Of a stretch of 64,000 nt of DNA, positions 42,572 to 54,417 are shown piece by piece. Below the pieces are notes generated by a model. The model was not told the origin of the DNA. It made no database searches and saw only the letters and a list, made by a program, of their open reading frames with translations. Both the position numbers and the translations under genes were made by a program. The DNA comes from Pseudarthrobacter sp. C4D7 (GTDB taxonomy: Bacteria; Actinomycetota; Actinomycetes; Actinomycetales; Micrococcaceae), in NCBI RefSeq assembly GCF_013359725.1, contig NZ_JABFMW010000001.1, positions 248,001 through 312,000 of the forward strand, in the 5' to 3' direction. Position 1 is the first letter of the stretch. Every line of letters begins with the position of its first letter.

Positions 42572-42577
42572 ATTCTG
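42572..42577 (-). promoter_or_regulatory. leaderless -10 box of coaA
   Basis: CAGAAT on the minus strand ends seven bases before GTG 42564, one base from the TAGAAT seen at acpS and alr. No Shine-Dalgarno is visible. Confidence 0.35.
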
Positions 42578-42686
42578 CCCCGCGCCCGGCCCATCGCGAA
42601 ATGACGCCCCTGCTCAGCGCGGCGGCACCCGCCACGGAGGCTCCACCCGGCAGCCGTCCGGTTTAGAGCAAGGGGCACGCTGCCGA

Positions 42687-42692
42687 TAGTCT
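42687..42692 (+). promoter_or_regulatory. leaderless -10 box of glmS
   Basis: TAGTCT ends seven bases before ATG 42700. If used, the mRNA has no leader and therefore no room for a glmS ribozyme. Confidence 0.4.
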
Positions 42693-42699
42693 TGTGCCT

Positions 42700-44592
42700 A
42701 TGTGTGGAATCGTGGGTTACGTAGGCCGTTCGGTTGACGGTGCAATTAATGGTCACAGTGCGTTGGATGTGGTCCTGGAGGGGCTGCGGCGCCTGGAGTA
42801 CCGCGGTTATGACTCTGCCGGTGTGGCTGTGGTGTCCGGAGGGGCTATCGAGTCGCGGAAGAAGTCCGGGAAGCTGAGCAACCTGATTGGTGAGCTGGAG
42901 GCCCGGCCGTTGCCGGAGGCCCTGACCGGTATTGGCCACACGCGGTGGGCCACGCACGGCGGCCCGACGGACCGTAACGCGCACCCGCACCTGGCTGATG
43001 GCGGCAAGCTCGCCGTGATCCATAACGGCATTATCGAAAACTTCGCCGAACTCAAGGTCGAGCTGCTGGAAAAGGGTGTGACCTTCCTGTCCGAGACGGA
43101 CACCGAGGTCGCTGCCGCGCTGCTGGCGGACATCCTGCGCAACCAGTTGGGCGGGGACACCGCCAACGGTGGCCTGACCAAGGCCATGGAGCTGGCCTGC
43201 CAGCGCCTTGAGGGTGCTTTCACCCTGCTGGCCGTGCACGCGGACCAGCCCGACGTCGTCGTGGCCGCCCGCCGCAACTCACCGCTGGTGGTGGGCCTGG
43301 GCGAGGGCGAGAACTTCCTGGGCTCGGACGTGTCCGGGTTCATCGATTACACCCGCCGCGCGGTGGAGCTGGGCCAGGACCAGATCGTCACGATCACCGC
43401 CGACTCCGTGGAAATCACCGATTTCTACGGCAACCCGGCCCAGGGCAAGGAATACCACGTGGACTGGGATCCGGCCTCGGCGGAAAAGGGCGGCTTCTCC
43501 TCGTTCATGGAGAAGGAAATCAATGACCAGCCCGACGCCGTCGCCCAGACGCTGCTGGGCCGCTCGGACATCAAGGGCAACCTGACCCTGGATGAGCTGC
43601 GGATCGACCCGGAGCTGCTCAAGCAGGTCAACAAGATCATCGTCCTGGCCTGCGGCACCGCCGCGTATGCGGGCATGGTGGCGAAGTACGCGATCGAGAA
43701 CTGGTGCCGGATCCCCACCGAGGTGGAACTCGCCCACGAGTTCCGTTACCGGGACCCGATCCTGGACGAGAAGACCCTGGTGGTCTCCATCTCCCAGTCA
43801 GGGGAGACCATGGACACCCTGATGGCTGTCCGGTACGCCCGGGAACAGGGTGCGAAGACCATCTCGATCTGCAACACCAACGGCTCCACCATCCCGCGTG
43901 AGTCCGACGCTGTGCTGTACACGCACGCCGGCCCGGAGATCGCGGTGGCCTCCACCAAGGCGTTCCTGGCCCAGATCACGGCCGCGTACCTGCTGGGCCT
44001 GTACCTGGCGCAGCTGCGCGGGAACATCTTCTCGGGCCAGATCAAGGACGTCCTGGCGGACCTGAACAAGATCCCCGCCAAGATCCAGACCATCCTGGAC
44101 AACGCCGGCCCGCTGCGTGAGCTGGCCCGGTCCATGGCCCAGGAGAAGTCCGTCCTGTTCCTGGGCCGGCACGTGGGCTACCCCGTGGCCCTTGAAGGCG
44201 CGCTCAAGCTCAAGGAAATCGCGTACATCCACGCTGAAGGGTTCGCCGCCGGTGAGCTCAAGCACGGCCCGATCGCCCTGATCGATGAAGGCCAGCCGGT
44301 GTTCGTGGTGGTCCCGTCCCCGCGCGGACGCGATTCCCTCCACGCCAAGGTGGTTTCCAACATCCAGGAAGTCCGTGCCCGCGGCGCCCGGACCCTGGTC
44401 ATCGCCGAGGAAGGCGACGAGGCCGTGAAGGCCTACGCCGAGTATGTCTTCTACGTCCCCGAGACCCCCACCCTGCTGATGCCCCTGCTGACCACCGTCC
44501 CGCTGCAGATCTTCGCCGCGGAACTCGCAGCAGCCAAGGGCTATGACGTGGACCAGCCCCGCAACCTCGCCAAGAGCGTCACCGTCGAATAA
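42700..44592 (+). CDS. glmS: Glutamine-fructose-6-phosphate aminotransferase (isomerizing)
   Basis: GlmS makes glucosamine-6-phosphate from fructose-6-phosphate and glutamine. Cys2 (MCGIVGYVG) is the glutaminase nucleophile, followed by [34 protein letters not shown] and two SIS domains ([39 protein letters not shown]). The C-terminus [13 protein letters not shown] is complete. The protein is 630 aa, with an insert relative to the E. coli enzyme. ATG 42700 is required because Cys must follow Met; a GTG two codons earlier is ignored. A terminator follows. Confidence 0.97.
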   Translation: MCGIVGYVGRSVDGAINGHSALDVVLEGLRRLEYRGYDSAGVAVVSGGAIESRKKSGKLSNLIGELEARPLPEALTGIGHTRWATHGGPTDRNAHPHLADGGKLAVIHNGIIENFAELKVELLEKGVTFLSETDTEVAAALLADILRNQLGGDTANGGLTKAMELACQRLEGAFTLLAVHADQPDVVVAARRNSPLVVGLGEGENFLGSDVSGFIDYTRRAVELGQDQIVTITADSVEITDFYGNPAQGKEYHVDWDPASAEKGGFSSFMEKEINDQPDAVAQTLLGRSDIKGNLTLDELRIDPELLKQVNKIIVLACGTAAYAGMVAKYAIENWCRIPTEVELAHEFRYRDPILDEKTLVVSISQSGETMDTLMAVRYAREQGAKTISICNTNGSTIPRESDAVLYTHAGPEIAVASTKAFLAQITAAYLLGLYLAQLRGNIFSGQIKDVLADLNKIPAKIQTILDNAGPLRELARSMAQEKSVLFLGRHVGYPVALEGALKLKEIAYIHAEGFAAGELKHGPIALIDEGQPVFVVVPSPRGRDSLHAKVVSNIQEVRARGARTLVIAEEGDEAVKAYAEYVFYVPETPTLLMPLLTTVPLQIFAAELAAAKGYDVDQPRNLAKSVTVE

Positions 44593-44613
44593 GCGGCACA
44601 CTGCAGGACACTG

Positions 44614-44643
44614 AAGCCCCGGGCCCCACGGCCCGGGGCTTTT
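44614..44643 (+). terminator. terminator after glmS
   Basis: AAGCCCCGGGCC (44614-44625) pairs with GGCCCGGGGCTT (44630-44641) around CCAC and ends in TTTT. It lies 21 bases after the glmS stop. Confidence 0.85.
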
Positions 44644-44818
44644 GCGTTATTGCCTCCGGCCGAACAGGTTTGCGTCACTTTTGTGCCGCCTCGGGTACAG
44701 AAGTCCCGGGGTATCGGGGTGCGCTCCGCCCGGCCAGCCTGAAAACCGCGCATTTCCGCTGTTGGCGGACAGCGTGGGTGACCGGCGCGCGGCGGCTTCC
44801 CGGCGGGGACCGCAACCG

Positions 44819-44824
44819 TAGAAT
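44819..44824 (+). promoter_or_regulatory. leaderless -10 box of acpS
   Basis: TAGAAT ends seven bases before ATG 44832, a near-consensus -10 box at leaderless spacing. There is no Shine-Dalgarno. Confidence 0.55.
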
Positions 44825-44831
44825 TGCACCC

Positions 44832-45179
44832 ATGATCGTTGGCATTGGGGTAGACGTAGTAGACATTGAGCGCTTCGGCCGCCAGCTGGAACGGACGCCG
44901 GGCCTGAGGGACCGCCTGTTCGTGCCTGCGGAACGTGAGCTGAACACCCGCTCGCTGGCCGCCCGGTTCGCCGCCAAGGAGGCGGTGGCCAAGGTCCTCG
45001 GCGCGCCCGCCGGCATGAACTGGCAGGACTGCTGGATCGGCCTCGACCGGAACGGGCCCACCGTCCAGGTCAAGGGAACCGTCCTTGCCGTTGCCGAAGC
45101 CAAGGGCGTCAAGCGCTGGCACCTGTCCATCAGCCACGACGGCGGCATTGCCACCGCCACGGTCGTGGCCGAGGGCTGA
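44832..45179 (+). CDS. acpS: Holo-[acyl-carrier-protein] synthase
   Basis: AcpS moves phosphopantetheine from CoA to acyl carrier protein. The 115-aa product starts [20 protein letters not shown] and has [16 protein letters not shown] and [19 protein letters not shown], the Mg and substrate sites. ATG 44832 begins the fold directly; the open frame upstream overlaps the glmS terminator. The nnr gene starts 15 bases after its stop. Confidence 0.96.
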   Translation: MIVGIGVDVVDIERFGRQLERTPGLRDRLFVPAERELNTRSLAARFAAKEAVAKVLGAPAGMNWQDCWIGLDRNGPTVQVKGTVLAVAEAKGVKRWHLSISHDGGIATATVVAEG

Positions 45180-45194
45180 CCAGGCCTCCGCCGC

Positions 45195-46778
45195 ATGATC
45201 AGCGCCTACACCGGAACACAGGTCCGGGCCGCCGAGGAGCCACTCCTGGCGGCCGGGCAGGGGGACGTGCTGATGCAGCGCGCCGCGCACGGGCTGGCCA
45301 CCGCCGTCGTCAATGAACTCAAGTCCCGTGGCAGGCGCCTGAACGGTTCGCACGTGGTGGTGCTGGCCGGCAAAGGCAACAACGGCGGGGACGGCCTGTT
45401 CGCCGGCGCCTTCCTGGCGGCCCGTGGAATGCGGACGACGGCGGTCCTCACCGGAGAGGCGGCCCACCCTGCAGGCCTCGCCGCCTTTGAGCGCGCCGGC
45501 GGGCGGGTGCAGCGGCTCACCGGCGACTCCCTTCCGGGACTGGCGGCGGAAGCTGCCGGTGCCGACGTCGTCATCGATGCGCTGCTGGGAACCGGCGCCA
45601 GGGGAGGGCTGCGGGGGAGTGCCGCGGACCTGGTCCGGGCTCTGGCTGATGCACACCGCTTTGGGCTTGTGGTGGCCTGCGACCTCCCCAGCGGCGTGGA
45701 CGCAGATACCGGCGCGGCTGCCTTGCCGGTCCTGCCCGCCGACGTGACCGTCACCTTCGGAGGCGTCAAGAGCGGGCTGCTGGCCGACCCCGGCGCGGAC
45801 TTCGCCGGCCGCGTGCACGTGGTGCCTATTGGCATCGAGGAACATCTGCCGCAGCCATCCCTGCGCCGGCTCGAAGGAGCTGACATGGCGCACCTCCTGC
45901 CGCACCCGGCCCGGCGGGCGCACAAGTACTCCCGCGGTGTCCTGGGCGTGGTGGCAGGCTCGGAAGACTACCCCGGCGCAGCCGTCCTTGCATGCCGCGG
46001 AGCGCTTGCCGCCGGCGTCGGCATGGTCAGGTACCTGGGCCCGCCGTCCGTGGCCGGCCTGGTCCGCCAGTTCTGCCCGGAAGTTGTCTGCAGCACCGGA
46101 ACAGTCGCTGAAAACCGCGTTCAGGCATGGCTGGTGGGCTCGGGCATAGGGCCCCATGACCACGAGCAGCTGACCCGGGCGCGTGACGCTGTCGCATCGG
46201 ACCTTCCGGTTGTAGCTGATGCCGGCGCGCTGCCGGCCCTGCCGGCCATCCTTGCCCCCCACATGGTGCTGACGCCGCACGCAGGGGAGCTCGCCTCGCT
46301 GTTCCACCGCCTGGGCCGCGGGGAAGACCGGGAGGCTGTTGAGGCCGGCACCCTGGCCGCCGTCCGCCATGCCGCCGAGCGCACCGGCGCCACGGTCCTG
46401 CTCAAGGGGGCAACGACGCTCGTGGCCGCCCCCTGGGGCACCACCTTCACCCAGGCGGACGGCACGCCCTGGCTCGCCACCGCCGGCAGCGGGGACGTCC
46501 TGGCCGGCGTCATCGGTGCGCTGCTCGCGCAGGCGGGGCCCGACGTCGGACGCTTCAGTGAGCTCGGAATCGCTCCGGAGGGGCGGTGGGCCGCCCTCGC
46601 CGCGCTGGGTGCTGCGCTGCACGGCCAGGCCGGGAAGGCGGCGTCGGAGGCAGCATCCGGAGGCCCGGTCACCGCAGGACGCGTGGCGGAAGCCATACCC
46701 GAAATTTGGGGTAAAGTCAGCATGCTTAGTAACTATGGAGCCTGGAAACGTAATAGTCACAGCCAACCACTACGGTAG
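45195..46778 (+). CDS. nnrD: Bifunctional NAD(P)H-hydrate epimerase / dehydratase
   Basis: The protein repairs damaged NAD(P)H hydrates. The N-terminal epimerase domain has AGKGNNGGDGLFAGAFLAAR and CDLPSGVDADTG. The C-terminal ADP-dependent dehydratase domain has HKYSRGVLGVVAGSEDYPGA, LTPHAGELASLF and the catalytic Asp in TAGSGDVLAGVIGALLAQAG. The 527-aa fusion (NnrE-NnrD) is typical of bacteria. The last 25 residues after AEAIPEIWGKV look unconserved and overlap DNA that may carry the glgX promoter. Confidence 0.93.
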   Translation: MISAYTGTQVRAAEEPLLAAGQGDVLMQRAAHGLATAVVNELKSRGRRLNGSHVVVLAGKGNNGGDGLFAGAFLAARGMRTTAVLTGEAAHPAGLAAFERAGGRVQRLTGDSLPGLAAEAAGADVVIDALLGTGARGGLRGSAADLVRALADAHRFGLVVACDLPSGVDADTGAAALPVLPADVTVTFGGVKSGLLADPGADFAGRVHVVPIGIEEHLPQPSLRRLEGADMAHLLPHPARRAHKYSRGVLGVVAGSEDYPGAAVLACRGALAAGVGMVRYLGPPSVAGLVRQFCPEVVCSTGTVAENRVQAWLVGSGIGPHDHEQLTRARDAVASDLPVVADAGALPALPAILAPHMVLTPHAGELASLFHRLGRGEDREAVEAGTLAAVRHAAERTGATVLLKGATTLVAAPWGTTFTQADGTPWLATAGSGDVLAGVIGALLAQAGPDVGRFSELGIAPEGRWAALAALGAALHGQAGKAASEAASGGPVTAGRVAEAIPEIWGKVSMLSNYGAWKRNSHSQPLR

Positions 46779-46847
46779 GCATTAGTTCGCACCAGCAGCA
46801 GGGGCGTTCCAATGCCGTCTGCTGCTGACAAAATAATGAGGAGCACG

Positions 46848-49106
46848 ATGGAAGTCTGGCCTGGAAATGCCTACCCGCTGGGAGCTACCTTTGACGGCAC
46901 CGGCACCAATTTCGCCCTGTTCAGCGAACGGGCGGAGCGGGTCGAACTCTGCCTCCTGGCCGACGACTTGACCGAAACCCGGATCGAGCTGACCGAGGTG
47001 GATGGCTACGTGTGGCACTGCTACCTGCCGCACATCCAGCCCGGCCAGAAGTACGGCTACCGGGTGCACGGCCCGTACGACCCCGCCGCCGGCAACCGCT
47101 TCAACGCGAACAAGCTGCTGATGGACCCCTACGCCAAGGCCATCCAGGGCCAGATCGACTGGGACCCGGCCCTGTTCTCCTACGAATTCGGGGACCCCGA
47201 TTCCCGCAATGACGCCGACTCGGCCCCGCACACCATGCACGGCGTGGTCATCAACCCGTTCTTCGAATGGGACGGCGACCGCCAGCTGAAGATTCCCTAC
47301 CACGAATCGGTGATTTACGAAGCCCACGTGAAGGGCCTCACCGAGCTGCACCCGGAGATCCCCGAAGAGCAGCGCGGCACGTATGCCGGCGTGGCACACC
47401 CCGCGGTCATCGACCACATGAAGAAGCTCGGCGTCACCGCCATTGAGCTGATGCCCGTCCACCAGTTCGTCAACGACGGCACCCTGGAAGAGAAGGGCCT
47501 CAACAACTACTGGGGCTACAACACCATCGGCTTCTTCGCCCCGCAGAACAGCTACAGCTCCACGGGCGATGTGGGACACCAGGTCCAGGAATTCAAGGCG
47601 ATGGTCCGCGACCTGCACCGCGCCGGCATCGAAGTGATCCTGGACGTCGTGTACAACCACACCGCAGAGGGCAACCACCTGGGCCCCACGCTGTCCTTCA
47701 AGGGCATCGACAACCAGGCCTACTACCGCCTGGTGGACAATGACCTCAAGCACTACATGGACTACACCGGCACCGGCAACTCGCTGAACGTGCGCCACCC
47801 GCACTCCCTGCAGCTGCTCATGGATTCCCTGCGCTACTGGGTCACCGAGATGCACGTGGACGGGTTCCGCTTCGACCTCGCCTCCACCCTGGCCCGCGAG
47901 TTCTACGACGTGGACAAGCTGTCCACCTTCTTCGAACTCATCCAGCAGGACCCGGTAGTCTCCCAGGTCAAACTGATCGCCGAGCCGTGGGACGTTGGCC
48001 CCGGCGGCTACCAGGTGGGCAACTTCCCGCCGCAGTGGACGGAATGGAACGGCAAGTACCGCGACACGGTCCGCGACTTCTGGCGCGGCGAGCCCTCCAC
48101 CCTGGGCGAGTTCGCGTCCCGCCTGACCGGCTCCGCGGACCTGTACGAAAGCTCCGCCAGGCGCCCGGTGGCGTCCATCAACTTCGTCACCGCCCACGAC
48201 GGCTTCACCATGCGGGACCTGGTCTCCTACAACGAGAAGCACAACGATGCCAACGGTGAAGGCAACAACGACGGCGAATCCCACAACCGCTCCTGGAACT
48301 GCGGCGTGGAAGGGGACACCGACGACGCGAAGGTCCTGACCCTCCGTGCCCGCCAGCAACGGAACTTCATCGCCACGCTGCTGCTCTCCCAGGGCGTTCC
48401 CATGCTGCTCCACGGTGACGAGCTGGGCCGCACACAGCAGGGCAACAACAACACATACTGCCAGGACTCCGAACTGAGCTGGGTGCACTGGGAAGCCATG
48501 GACCAGCCGCTGGTCGAGTTCACGGCTTTCGTCAACAAGCTCCGGCACGACCACCCCACGTTCCGCCGCAGCCGCTTCTTCGACGGCCGCCCCGTGCGCC
48601 GTGGCGAAGGCGAGAAGCTGCCCGACATCGTGTGGCTGAAGACCGACGGCACCGAAATGCTGCCGGAAGACTGGGGCAGCGGCTTCGGCCGGACCATCGG
48701 TGTGTTCTACAACGGCGACGGCATCCAGGAACAGGACTCCCGTGGCCGCCGGATCACCGATGACAGCTTCCTCATGGCCTTCAACGCCCACGACGACGCC
48801 GTGGACTTCTGCGTCCCCTCCGACGAGTACTCGCAGTACTGGGAGGTCCTGATCGACACCGCAGCCCAGGCTGACGCCTACGAGCCGCTCCAGGCCGGCG
48901 CCACGCTGACGCTGGACGCCAAGTCCATGGTGGTTCTGCGCGCCTACTCCGGCCCCGAAGCCGAAGTGGACACCTCCGCAGCCGCGTCCCTGGCCTCCAT
49001 GGCCGAGCATGAGGAAGCCCAGGAGGAGATGGTGGAGGCCCAGACCAAGGCCGCAGAAGCCAGCGAAGCACGGGCAACCGGCGCCGACGAGGAAGCCACG
49101 GCATGA
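46848..49106 (+). CDS. glgX: Glycogen debranching enzyme GlgX
   Basis: The 752-aa GH13 isoamylase-type enzyme removes limit-dextrin branches from glycogen. It has an N-terminal CBM48 ([20 protein letters not shown]), the barrel with nucleophile Asp in [11 protein letters not shown], acid Glu in [16 protein letters not shown], and [19 protein letters not shown]. The ATG at 46848 follows GAGGAG; two earlier in-frame ATGs add unconserved residues. An acidic Ala/Glu-rich tail of about 45 residues ends the protein. It heads a four-gene operon in which each gene overlaps the next by ATGA. Confidence 0.95.
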   Translation: MEVWPGNAYPLGATFDGTGTNFALFSERAERVELCLLADDLTETRIELTEVDGYVWHCYLPHIQPGQKYGYRVHGPYDPAAGNRFNANKLLMDPYAKAIQGQIDWDPALFSYEFGDPDSRNDADSAPHTMHGVVINPFFEWDGDRQLKIPYHESVIYEAHVKGLTELHPEIPEEQRGTYAGVAHPAVIDHMKKLGVTAIELMPVHQFVNDGTLEEKGLNNYWGYNTIGFFAPQNSYSSTGDVGHQVQEFKAMVRDLHRAGIEVILDVVYNHTAEGNHLGPTLSFKGIDNQAYYRLVDNDLKHYMDYTGTGNSLNVRHPHSLQLLMDSLRYWVTEMHVDGFRFDLASTLAREFYDVDKLSTFFELIQQDPVVSQVKLIAEPWDVGPGGYQVGNFPPQWTEWNGKYRDTVRDFWRGEPSTLGEFASRLTGSADLYESSARRPVASINFVTAHDGFTMRDLVSYNEKHNDANGEGNNDGESHNRSWNCGVEGDTDDAKVLTLRARQQRNFIATLLLSQGVPMLLHGDELGRTQQGNNNTYCQDSELSWVHWEAMDQPLVEFTAFVNKLRHDHPTFRRSRFFDGRPVRRGEGEKLPDIVWLKTDGTEMLPEDWGSGFGRTIGVFYNGDGIQEQDSRGRRITDDSFLMAFNAHDDAVDFCVPSDEYSQYWEVLIDTAAQADAYEPLQAGATLTLDAKSMVVLRAYSGPEAEVDTSAAASLASMAEHEEAQEEMVEAQTKAAEASEARATGADEEATA

Positions 49107-51430
49107 GGACTCCTGTCTCCACCTACCGGCTGCAGATCCGCAGCAGCTTCACCCTGTTCGACGCCGCCGAGAAGGTCCCCTACCTGAAGGACCTCGGTGT
49201 GGACTGGGTCTACCTCTCGCCCATCCTCACCGCTGAGAAGGGCTCGGACCACGGTTACGACGTGACCGATCCTTCCGCCGTGGACCCGGACCGTGGCGGC
49301 CCCGAAGGCCTGCTGGCCCTGTCCAAGGCGGCCCGCGAGCACGGCATGGGCGTCCTGGTGGACATTGTGCCCAACCACGTGGGCGTGGCCACCCCGGCGC
49401 AGAACCCGTGGTGGTGGTCCCTGCTCAAGGAAGGCCGCGGCTCACCGTACGCCGAAGCGTTCGACGTCGACTGGGACCTTGGCGGAGGAAAGGTCCGGCT
49501 GCCCATGCTGGGCTCGGATGACGACCTGGACAAGCTCGAAGTCAAGGATGGCGAACTCCACTACTACGACCACCGGTTCCCGCTGGCCGAAGGAACGTAC
49601 AGCGAGGGAGACTCCCCGCAGGACGTGCACAGCCGCCAGCACTACCAGCTGATGGATTGGCGCCGCGCGGACGCCGAGCTGAACTACCGGCGCTTCTTTG
49701 CGGTCACCACCCTGGCGGGCATCCGGGTGGAGGAAGCCTCCGTTTTCGAGAAGGCCCATGCCGAGGTGGGCCGCTGGTTCACCGATGGCCTGGTGGACGG
49801 GCTCCGGGTGGACCACCCGGACGGGCTGGCCGACCCGGCCGGCTACCTTCGCTGGCTCAAGGACCTCAGCGGCGGCGCGTACGTCCTGGTGGAGAAGATC
49901 CTGGAGCCGGGCGAAGTCCTGCCCCAGGACTTCGCCTGCGAAGGAACCACCGGCTACGACGCACTTGCTGACGTGGACCGGGTGTTTGTTGACCCTGCCG
50001 GGCAGCAGGCCCTGGACGCCCTGGATGCTTCCCTGCGGGGAACGTCCGGACCAGCCGATTACGCGGAGATGATCCGCGGCACCAAGCGCATGATCGCCGA
50101 CGGCATCCTGCGCTCCGAGGTGCTGCGCCTGGCCAGGCTTGTCCCGGAGTCCCACGGCATCACCGTGGACCAGGCGGCCGACGCCATCGCCGAGATCATT
50201 GCGTCCTTCCCGGTCTACCGGTCCTACCTGCCGGTGGGAGCGGACGTCCTCAAGGAAGCCTGCGAATCCGCTGCCGCGCACCGGCCGGACCTGGACGTCG
50301 CGGTGGGAACCCTCCTGCCGCTGCTGCTGGATCCGGCCAATCCGATCGCCATCCGTTTCCAGCAGACCTCCGGCATGGTCATGGCCAAGGGCGTGGAAGA
50401 CACCGCGTTCTACCGCTACACCCGCCTGGGCACCTTGACCGAAGTGGGTGCCGAGCCCACCGAGTTCGCGGTGGCACCGGAGGAATTCCACCAGCGCATG
50501 CAGCGGCGCCAGCAGGACCTCCCGCTGTCCATGACCACCCTCTCCACCCACGACACCAAGCGCAGCGAGGATGCCCGGGCCCGGATCTCGGTCATCGCCG
50601 AACTGCCGCAGGAGTGGGCAAAAACGCTGGAGACGCTCCGCGGACTGGCGCCGATTCCGGACGGTCCGTACGAGAACCTGCTGTGGCAGGCCATCGTGGG
50701 CGCCTGGCCGGCAAGCCGGGAGCGGCTGCAGGGCTATGCGGAAAAGGCGGCCCGGGAGGCCGGCAACTCCACCATGTGGACCGATCCCAACGAGGACTTC
50801 GAAGCCAAGGTCAAGGCTGCCGTTGACGCAGTGTTCGACGACGCCGAGGTGGCCAAGGTGGTTGGCGATTTCGTGGCCCGCATCGATGCCTTCTCCGCCG
50901 CGAACTCGGTGTCCGCCAAGCTGGTCCAGCTGACCATGCCGGGCGTTCCGGACGTGTACCAGGGCAGCGAGTTCTGGGAACGGTCGCTCACGGACCCGGA
51001 CAACCGCCGCCCCGTGGACTTCGCCGCACGGCAGGCAGAACTGGCAAAGCTCGACGCCGGATCGTTGCCGGAGGCGGGCACAGAGGCCAGCAAGCTGCTG
51101 GTCACCTCACGGGCACTGCGCCTGCGCCGGGACCGGCCGGAACTGTTCGAGGGCTACACCCCGGTGGCAGCCACCGGGGCCGCGGCAGGTCACCTGCTCG
51201 CGTTTTCCCGCGGCACCTCGGCGTCGACCGGCGCGGTGACCCTTGCTACCCGGCTCCCCGCCGGACTGGAAGCCGCAGGCGGGTGGCGGGACACCGCCGT
51301 CGAACTTTCCACGGCCATGCGGGACGAACTGACCGGAGCCGGCTTCGGTCCGGGCCGGGTTTCGGTCGCAGAGGTGCTGGGTACCTACCCCGTGGCTTTG
51401 CTGGTACCTGTGGATGGAGAAAAAGCATGA
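49103..51430 (+). CDS. treY: Maltooligosyl trehalose synthase
   Basis: TreY isomerises the reducing-end glucose of maltodextrin into a terminal trehalose unit. The 775-aa GH13 protein starts [20 protein letters not shown] and has [53 protein letters not shown] and [16 protein letters not shown], all TreY markers. It overlaps glgX and treZ by four bases each. Confidence 0.96.
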   Translation: MRTPVSTYRLQIRSSFTLFDAAEKVPYLKDLGVDWVYLSPILTAEKGSDHGYDVTDPSAVDPDRGGPEGLLALSKAAREHGMGVLVDIVPNHVGVATPAQNPWWWSLLKEGRGSPYAEAFDVDWDLGGGKVRLPMLGSDDDLDKLEVKDGELHYYDHRFPLAEGTYSEGDSPQDVHSRQHYQLMDWRRADAELNYRRFFAVTTLAGIRVEEASVFEKAHAEVGRWFTDGLVDGLRVDHPDGLADPAGYLRWLKDLSGGAYVLVEKILEPGEVLPQDFACEGTTGYDALADVDRVFVDPAGQQALDALDASLRGTSGPADYAEMIRGTKRMIADGILRSEVLRLARLVPESHGITVDQAADAIAEIIASFPVYRSYLPVGADVLKEACESAAAHRPDLDVAVGTLLPLLLDPANPIAIRFQQTSGMVMAKGVEDTAFYRYTRLGTLTEVGAEPTEFAVAPEEFHQRMQRRQQDLPLSMTTLSTHDTKRSEDARARISVIAELPQEWAKTLETLRGLAPIPDGPYENLLWQAIVGAWPASRERLQGYAEKAAREAGNSTMWTDPNEDFEAKVKAAVDAVFDDAEVAKVVGDFVARIDAFSAANSVSAKLVQLTMPGVPDVYQGSEFWERSLTDPDNRRPVDFAARQAELAKLDAGSLPEAGTEASKLLVTSRALRLRRDRPELFEGYTPVAATGAAAGHLLAFSRGTSASTGAVTLATRLPAGLEAAGGWRDTAVELSTAMRDELTGAGFGPGRVSVAEVLGTYPVALLVPVDGEKA

Positions 51431-53217
51431 CCCTGGTCAACGTTGGATCCGAGCGCTTCGATGTGTGGGCGCCGGACGCTGCATCGGTGGTGCTGCTGGC
51501 CGGCGGCAGGCAGTACCCCATGCAGAAGAAGGACACGGCGCCCGGATCCGAAGGCTGGTGGAATGCCCCCGACGCCCCCGCTGAAGGGGACGTGGACTAC
51601 GGCTACCTGCTGGACGGGGACACCACCCCGGTTCCGGATCCCCGGTCCCGCCGGCTCCCTGCCGGCGTCCACGAACAGTCGCGGACCTACGACCCCGCCT
51701 CCTACGCGTGGCAGGATTCCGGCTGGGGCGGCAAGGACCTGCAGGGTGCTGTCATCTACGAACTGCACGTGGGCACCTTCACCCCCGACGGCACCCTGGA
51801 CGCGGCCGCGGAGAAGCTGGACTACCTGGCGGACCTGGGCGTCGACTTCGTGGAACTGCTGCCGGTCAACGGCTTCAACGGCACCCACAACTGGGGCTAC
51901 GACGGCGTCCAGTGGTACGCCGTGCACGAAGGCTACGGCGGCCCTGCTGCCTACCAACGGTTCGTTGATGCCGCCCACGCGGCAGGACTCGGGGTCATCC
52001 AGGACGTGGTCTACAACCACCTGGGACCCAGCGGCAACTACCTGCCCAAGTTCGGCCCCTACATGAAACAGGGCGACGCGAACACCTGGGGTGACTCCGT
52101 GAACCTCGATGGGCCCGGCTCGGACGTGGTGCGCGAATACATCCTGGACAACGCTGCACTGTGGCTGCGTGACTACCACGTGGACGGGTTGCGCCTGGAT
52201 GCGGTGCACGCGCTGCGGGACGAGCGGGCCGTGCACATCCTGGAGGAGCTCGGGGCTTTGTGTGACGCCATTGCGGCTGAATCCGGGCTGCCCAAGACCC
52301 TCGTCGCCGAATCGGACCTCAACAATCCGCGCCTTATCTACCCTCGGAATACCAACGGATACGGTCTGGCCGGGCAGTGGAGCGACGACTTTCACCACGC
52401 GGTCCACGTGAACGTCAGCGGCGAAACCACCGGCTACTACTCCGACTTCGAATCCCTGGCCGTGCTGGCCAAGGTCCTCAAGGACGGGTTCCTCCACGAC
52501 GGCAGCTACTCCAGCTTCCGCGGACGGCACCACGGGCGCCCCATCAACGCCTCGCTGGCGCACCCGGCGGCGCTGGTGGTCTGCAACCAGAACCACGACC
52601 AGATCGGCAACCGGGCAACGGGGGACAGGCTCTCCCAATCGCTGTCCCACGGGCAGCTGGCCGTGGCCGCGGTGCTCACGCTGACCTCGCCGTTCACGCC
52701 CATGTTGTTCATGGGGGAGGAATACGGCGCCACCACACCGTGGCAGTTCTTCACCTCCCACCCCGAACCCGAGCTCGGGAAGGCCACCGCGGAAGGACGC
52801 ATCAAGGAGTTTGAGCGCATGGGGTGGGATCCCGCCGTCGTGCCCGATCCCCAGGACCCCGAAACCTTCCGTCGGTCCAAGCTGGACTGGGCCGAAGCTG
52901 CTACGGGCGACCATGCGCGGCTCCTGGACCTGTACCGGTCCCTGACGGCGCTGCGCCGCTCCCATCCGGACCTGGCTTCGCTTGGTTTCGGTGAGACCGA
53001 GGTTTCCTTCGACGACGACGCCGGGTGGCTGCGCTTCCGACGCGGCTCCGTGGAGGTACTGGTCAACTTCTCCGACGCTAAAGTCCGGCTGGACGGCGCC
53101 ACCGGCAGCGTCCTGCTGGCCACTGACGACGGCACCGGGCTGGACGGCGACGCCCTGTCCATGGCGCCCTGGAGCGCCGCAATCATCGCAACCCAACAGG
53201 AGGGACAGAACGCATGA
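51427..53217 (+). CDS. treZ: Maltooligosyl trehalose trehalohydrolase
   Basis: TreZ cuts free trehalose from the TreY product. The 596-aa GH13 protein has an N-terminal CBM48-like domain ([20 protein letters not shown]), [20 protein letters not shown], nucleophile Asp in [12 protein letters not shown], Glu in [12 protein letters not shown] and [23 protein letters not shown] 51427 overlaps the treY stop; 48 further open codons upstream lie inside treY. An aldo/keto reductase follows with the same ATGA overlap. Confidence 0.96.
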   Translation: MTLVNVGSERFDVWAPDAASVVLLAGGRQYPMQKKDTAPGSEGWWNAPDAPAEGDVDYGYLLDGDTTPVPDPRSRRLPAGVHEQSRTYDPASYAWQDSGWGGKDLQGAVIYELHVGTFTPDGTLDAAAEKLDYLADLGVDFVELLPVNGFNGTHNWGYDGVQWYAVHEGYGGPAAYQRFVDAAHAAGLGVIQDVVYNHLGPSGNYLPKFGPYMKQGDANTWGDSVNLDGPGSDVVREYILDNAALWLRDYHVDGLRLDAVHALRDERAVHILEELGALCDAIAAESGLPKTLVAESDLNNPRLIYPRNTNGYGLAGQWSDDFHHAVHVNVSGETTGYYSDFESLAVLAKVLKDGFLHDGSYSSFRGRHHGRPINASLAHPAALVVCNQNHDQIGNRATGDRLSQSLSHGQLAVAAVLTLTSPFTPMLFMGEEYGATTPWQFFTSHPEPELGKATAEGRIKEFERMGWDPAVVPDPQDPETFRRSKLDWAEAATGDHARLLDLYRSLTALRRSHPDLASLGFGETEVSFDDDAGWLRFRRGSVEVLVNFSDAKVRLDGATGSVLLATDDGTGLDGDALSMAPWSAAIIATQQEGQNA

Positions 53218-54254
53218 CGTATGCAGCAGCGGACAACCGCTACGAAACGATGCCCTACCGCCGGGTGGGCCGCAGCGGGCTCAAGCTCCCGGCCATCTCC
53301 CTGGGTCTCTGGCACAACTTCGGCGACGACAAGCGCTTCGAGGAACAGCGGGACATCCTCCGCCGTGCCTTCGACCTTGGCGTGAACCACTTCGACCTCG
53401 CCAACAACTACGGCCCGCCGGACGGATCCGCGGAAACGAACTTCGGCCGGCACCTGCGGGACGACTTCAGGCCCTACCGTGACGAGCTGGTCATCTCCAC
53501 CAAGGCCGGCTACTACATGTGGCCCGGCCCGTACGGCGAATGGGGTTCGCGCAAGTACCTGATCTCCAGCCTGGACCAGTCGCTGCAGCGGATGGGCCTG
53601 GACTACGTGGACATCTTCTACAGCCACCGCCCGGATCCCGAAACACCCATGGAGGAAACCATGGGCGCCCTGGATCATGCCGTCCGGTCCGGCAAGGCAC
53701 TCTACGCCGGGATTTCCTCCTACACCCCCGAACAGACCCTCGAGGCTGCCCGCATCCTCAAGGAACTCGGCACCCCGCTCCTGATCCACCAGCCCAGCTA
53801 CTCCATGCTGAACCGCTGGACCGAGGACGGCTCGCCGAACCTGTACGAGGTGCTGGACCAGGTAGGTGCCGGGTCCATCGCCTTCTCGCCCCTGGCGCAG
53901 GGCATGCTCACGGACCGCTACCTCCACGGCATCCCGGAAGACTCCCGGGCGGCCAAAGCACGGTTCCTCTCCGAGGACTCCATCACGGACGAGAAGCTGG
54001 ACCGGGTCCGCGGACTGCGGAAGATCGCCGAAGGCCGCGGGCAGTCCCTCGCGCAGATGGCCATCGCCTGGATCCTGCGCGACCAGCCCAAGGGCTCACC
54101 CGTCACCTCGGCCCTGGTGGGCGCCTCCAGCGTCCGGCAGCTGGAGGACACCCTGTCCGCCATCAACAACCTCGACTTCTCCGGCGAGGAACTGACCGCC
54201 ATCGACGAGTTCGCCGTCGAGTCCGATATCAACCTCTGGAAACAGGACGCCTAA
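53214..54254 (+). CDS. Aldo/keto reductase (YghZ / L-glyceraldehyde-3-phosphate reductase-like)
   Basis: The 346-aa (beta/alpha)8 protein has the AKR tetrad: Asp in [11 protein letters not shown], Tyr in the same loop, Lys in [20 protein letters not shown], and His in [15 protein letters not shown]. The sequence resembles E. coli YghZ, which reduces L-glyceraldehyde-3-phosphate and methylglyoxal. It overlaps treZ by four bases, so it is made together with the trehalose enzymes, an association whose meaning is not obvious. A terminator follows. Confidence 0.88.
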   Translation: MTYAAADNRYETMPYRRVGRSGLKLPAISLGLWHNFGDDKRFEEQRDILRRAFDLGVNHFDLANNYGPPDGSAETNFGRHLRDDFRPYRDELVISTKAGYYMWPGPYGEWGSRKYLISSLDQSLQRMGLDYVDIFYSHRPDPETPMEETMGALDHAVRSGKALYAGISSYTPEQTLEAARILKELGTPLLIHQPSYSMLNRWTEDGSPNLYEVLDQVGAGSIAFSPLAQGMLTDRYLHGIPEDSRAAKARFLSEDSITDEKLDRVRGLRKIAEGRGQSLAQMAIAWILRDQPKGSPVTSALVGASSVRQLEDTLSAINNLDFSGEELTAIDEFAVESDINLWKQDA

Positions 54255-54271
54255 GGCACCTTGTTTTCATT

Positions 54272-54312
54272 ACACAGCGGGACCGGCGGAACAACGGCCG
54301 GTCCCGCTGTGT
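54272..54312 (+). terminator. terminator of the glgX-treY-treZ-AKR operon
   Basis: ACACAGCGGGACCGGC (54272-54287) pairs perfectly with GCCGGTCCCGCTGTGT (54297-54312), 16 bp with a nine-base loop. It lies 17 bases after the reductase stop; the T run is short. Confidence 0.8.
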
Positions 54313-54417
54313 TGGGTAGTATGAAATGGCGCCGTGCGGCGCCAAGCCAGCCGGCCGTCGTCGTCCATTCCCTGGAGGCTTACCGGGCCGGCTGACGTTT
54401 GTCCCCAAAGGAGTTCT

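Noticed and set aside
41582-42666. plus-strand open frame opposite coaA
   Set aside because: No domain is recognisable, and the pantothenate kinase motifs on the minus strand are complete.
42600-42699. glmS ribozyme or riboswitch upstream of glmS
   Set aside because: No ribozyme-like fold is seen and TAGTCT sits seven bases before the ATG, leaving no room for a leader RNA.
46782-49010. 742-codon open frame on the minus strand opposite glgX
   Set aside because: Its translation is Val/Gly/His-rich without any domain, and glgX on the plus strand is unmistakable. High GC leaves long open shadow frames.
51385-53196. 603-codon minus-strand frame opposite treZ
   Set aside because: No recognisable motif; treZ has all catalytic blocks on the other strand.
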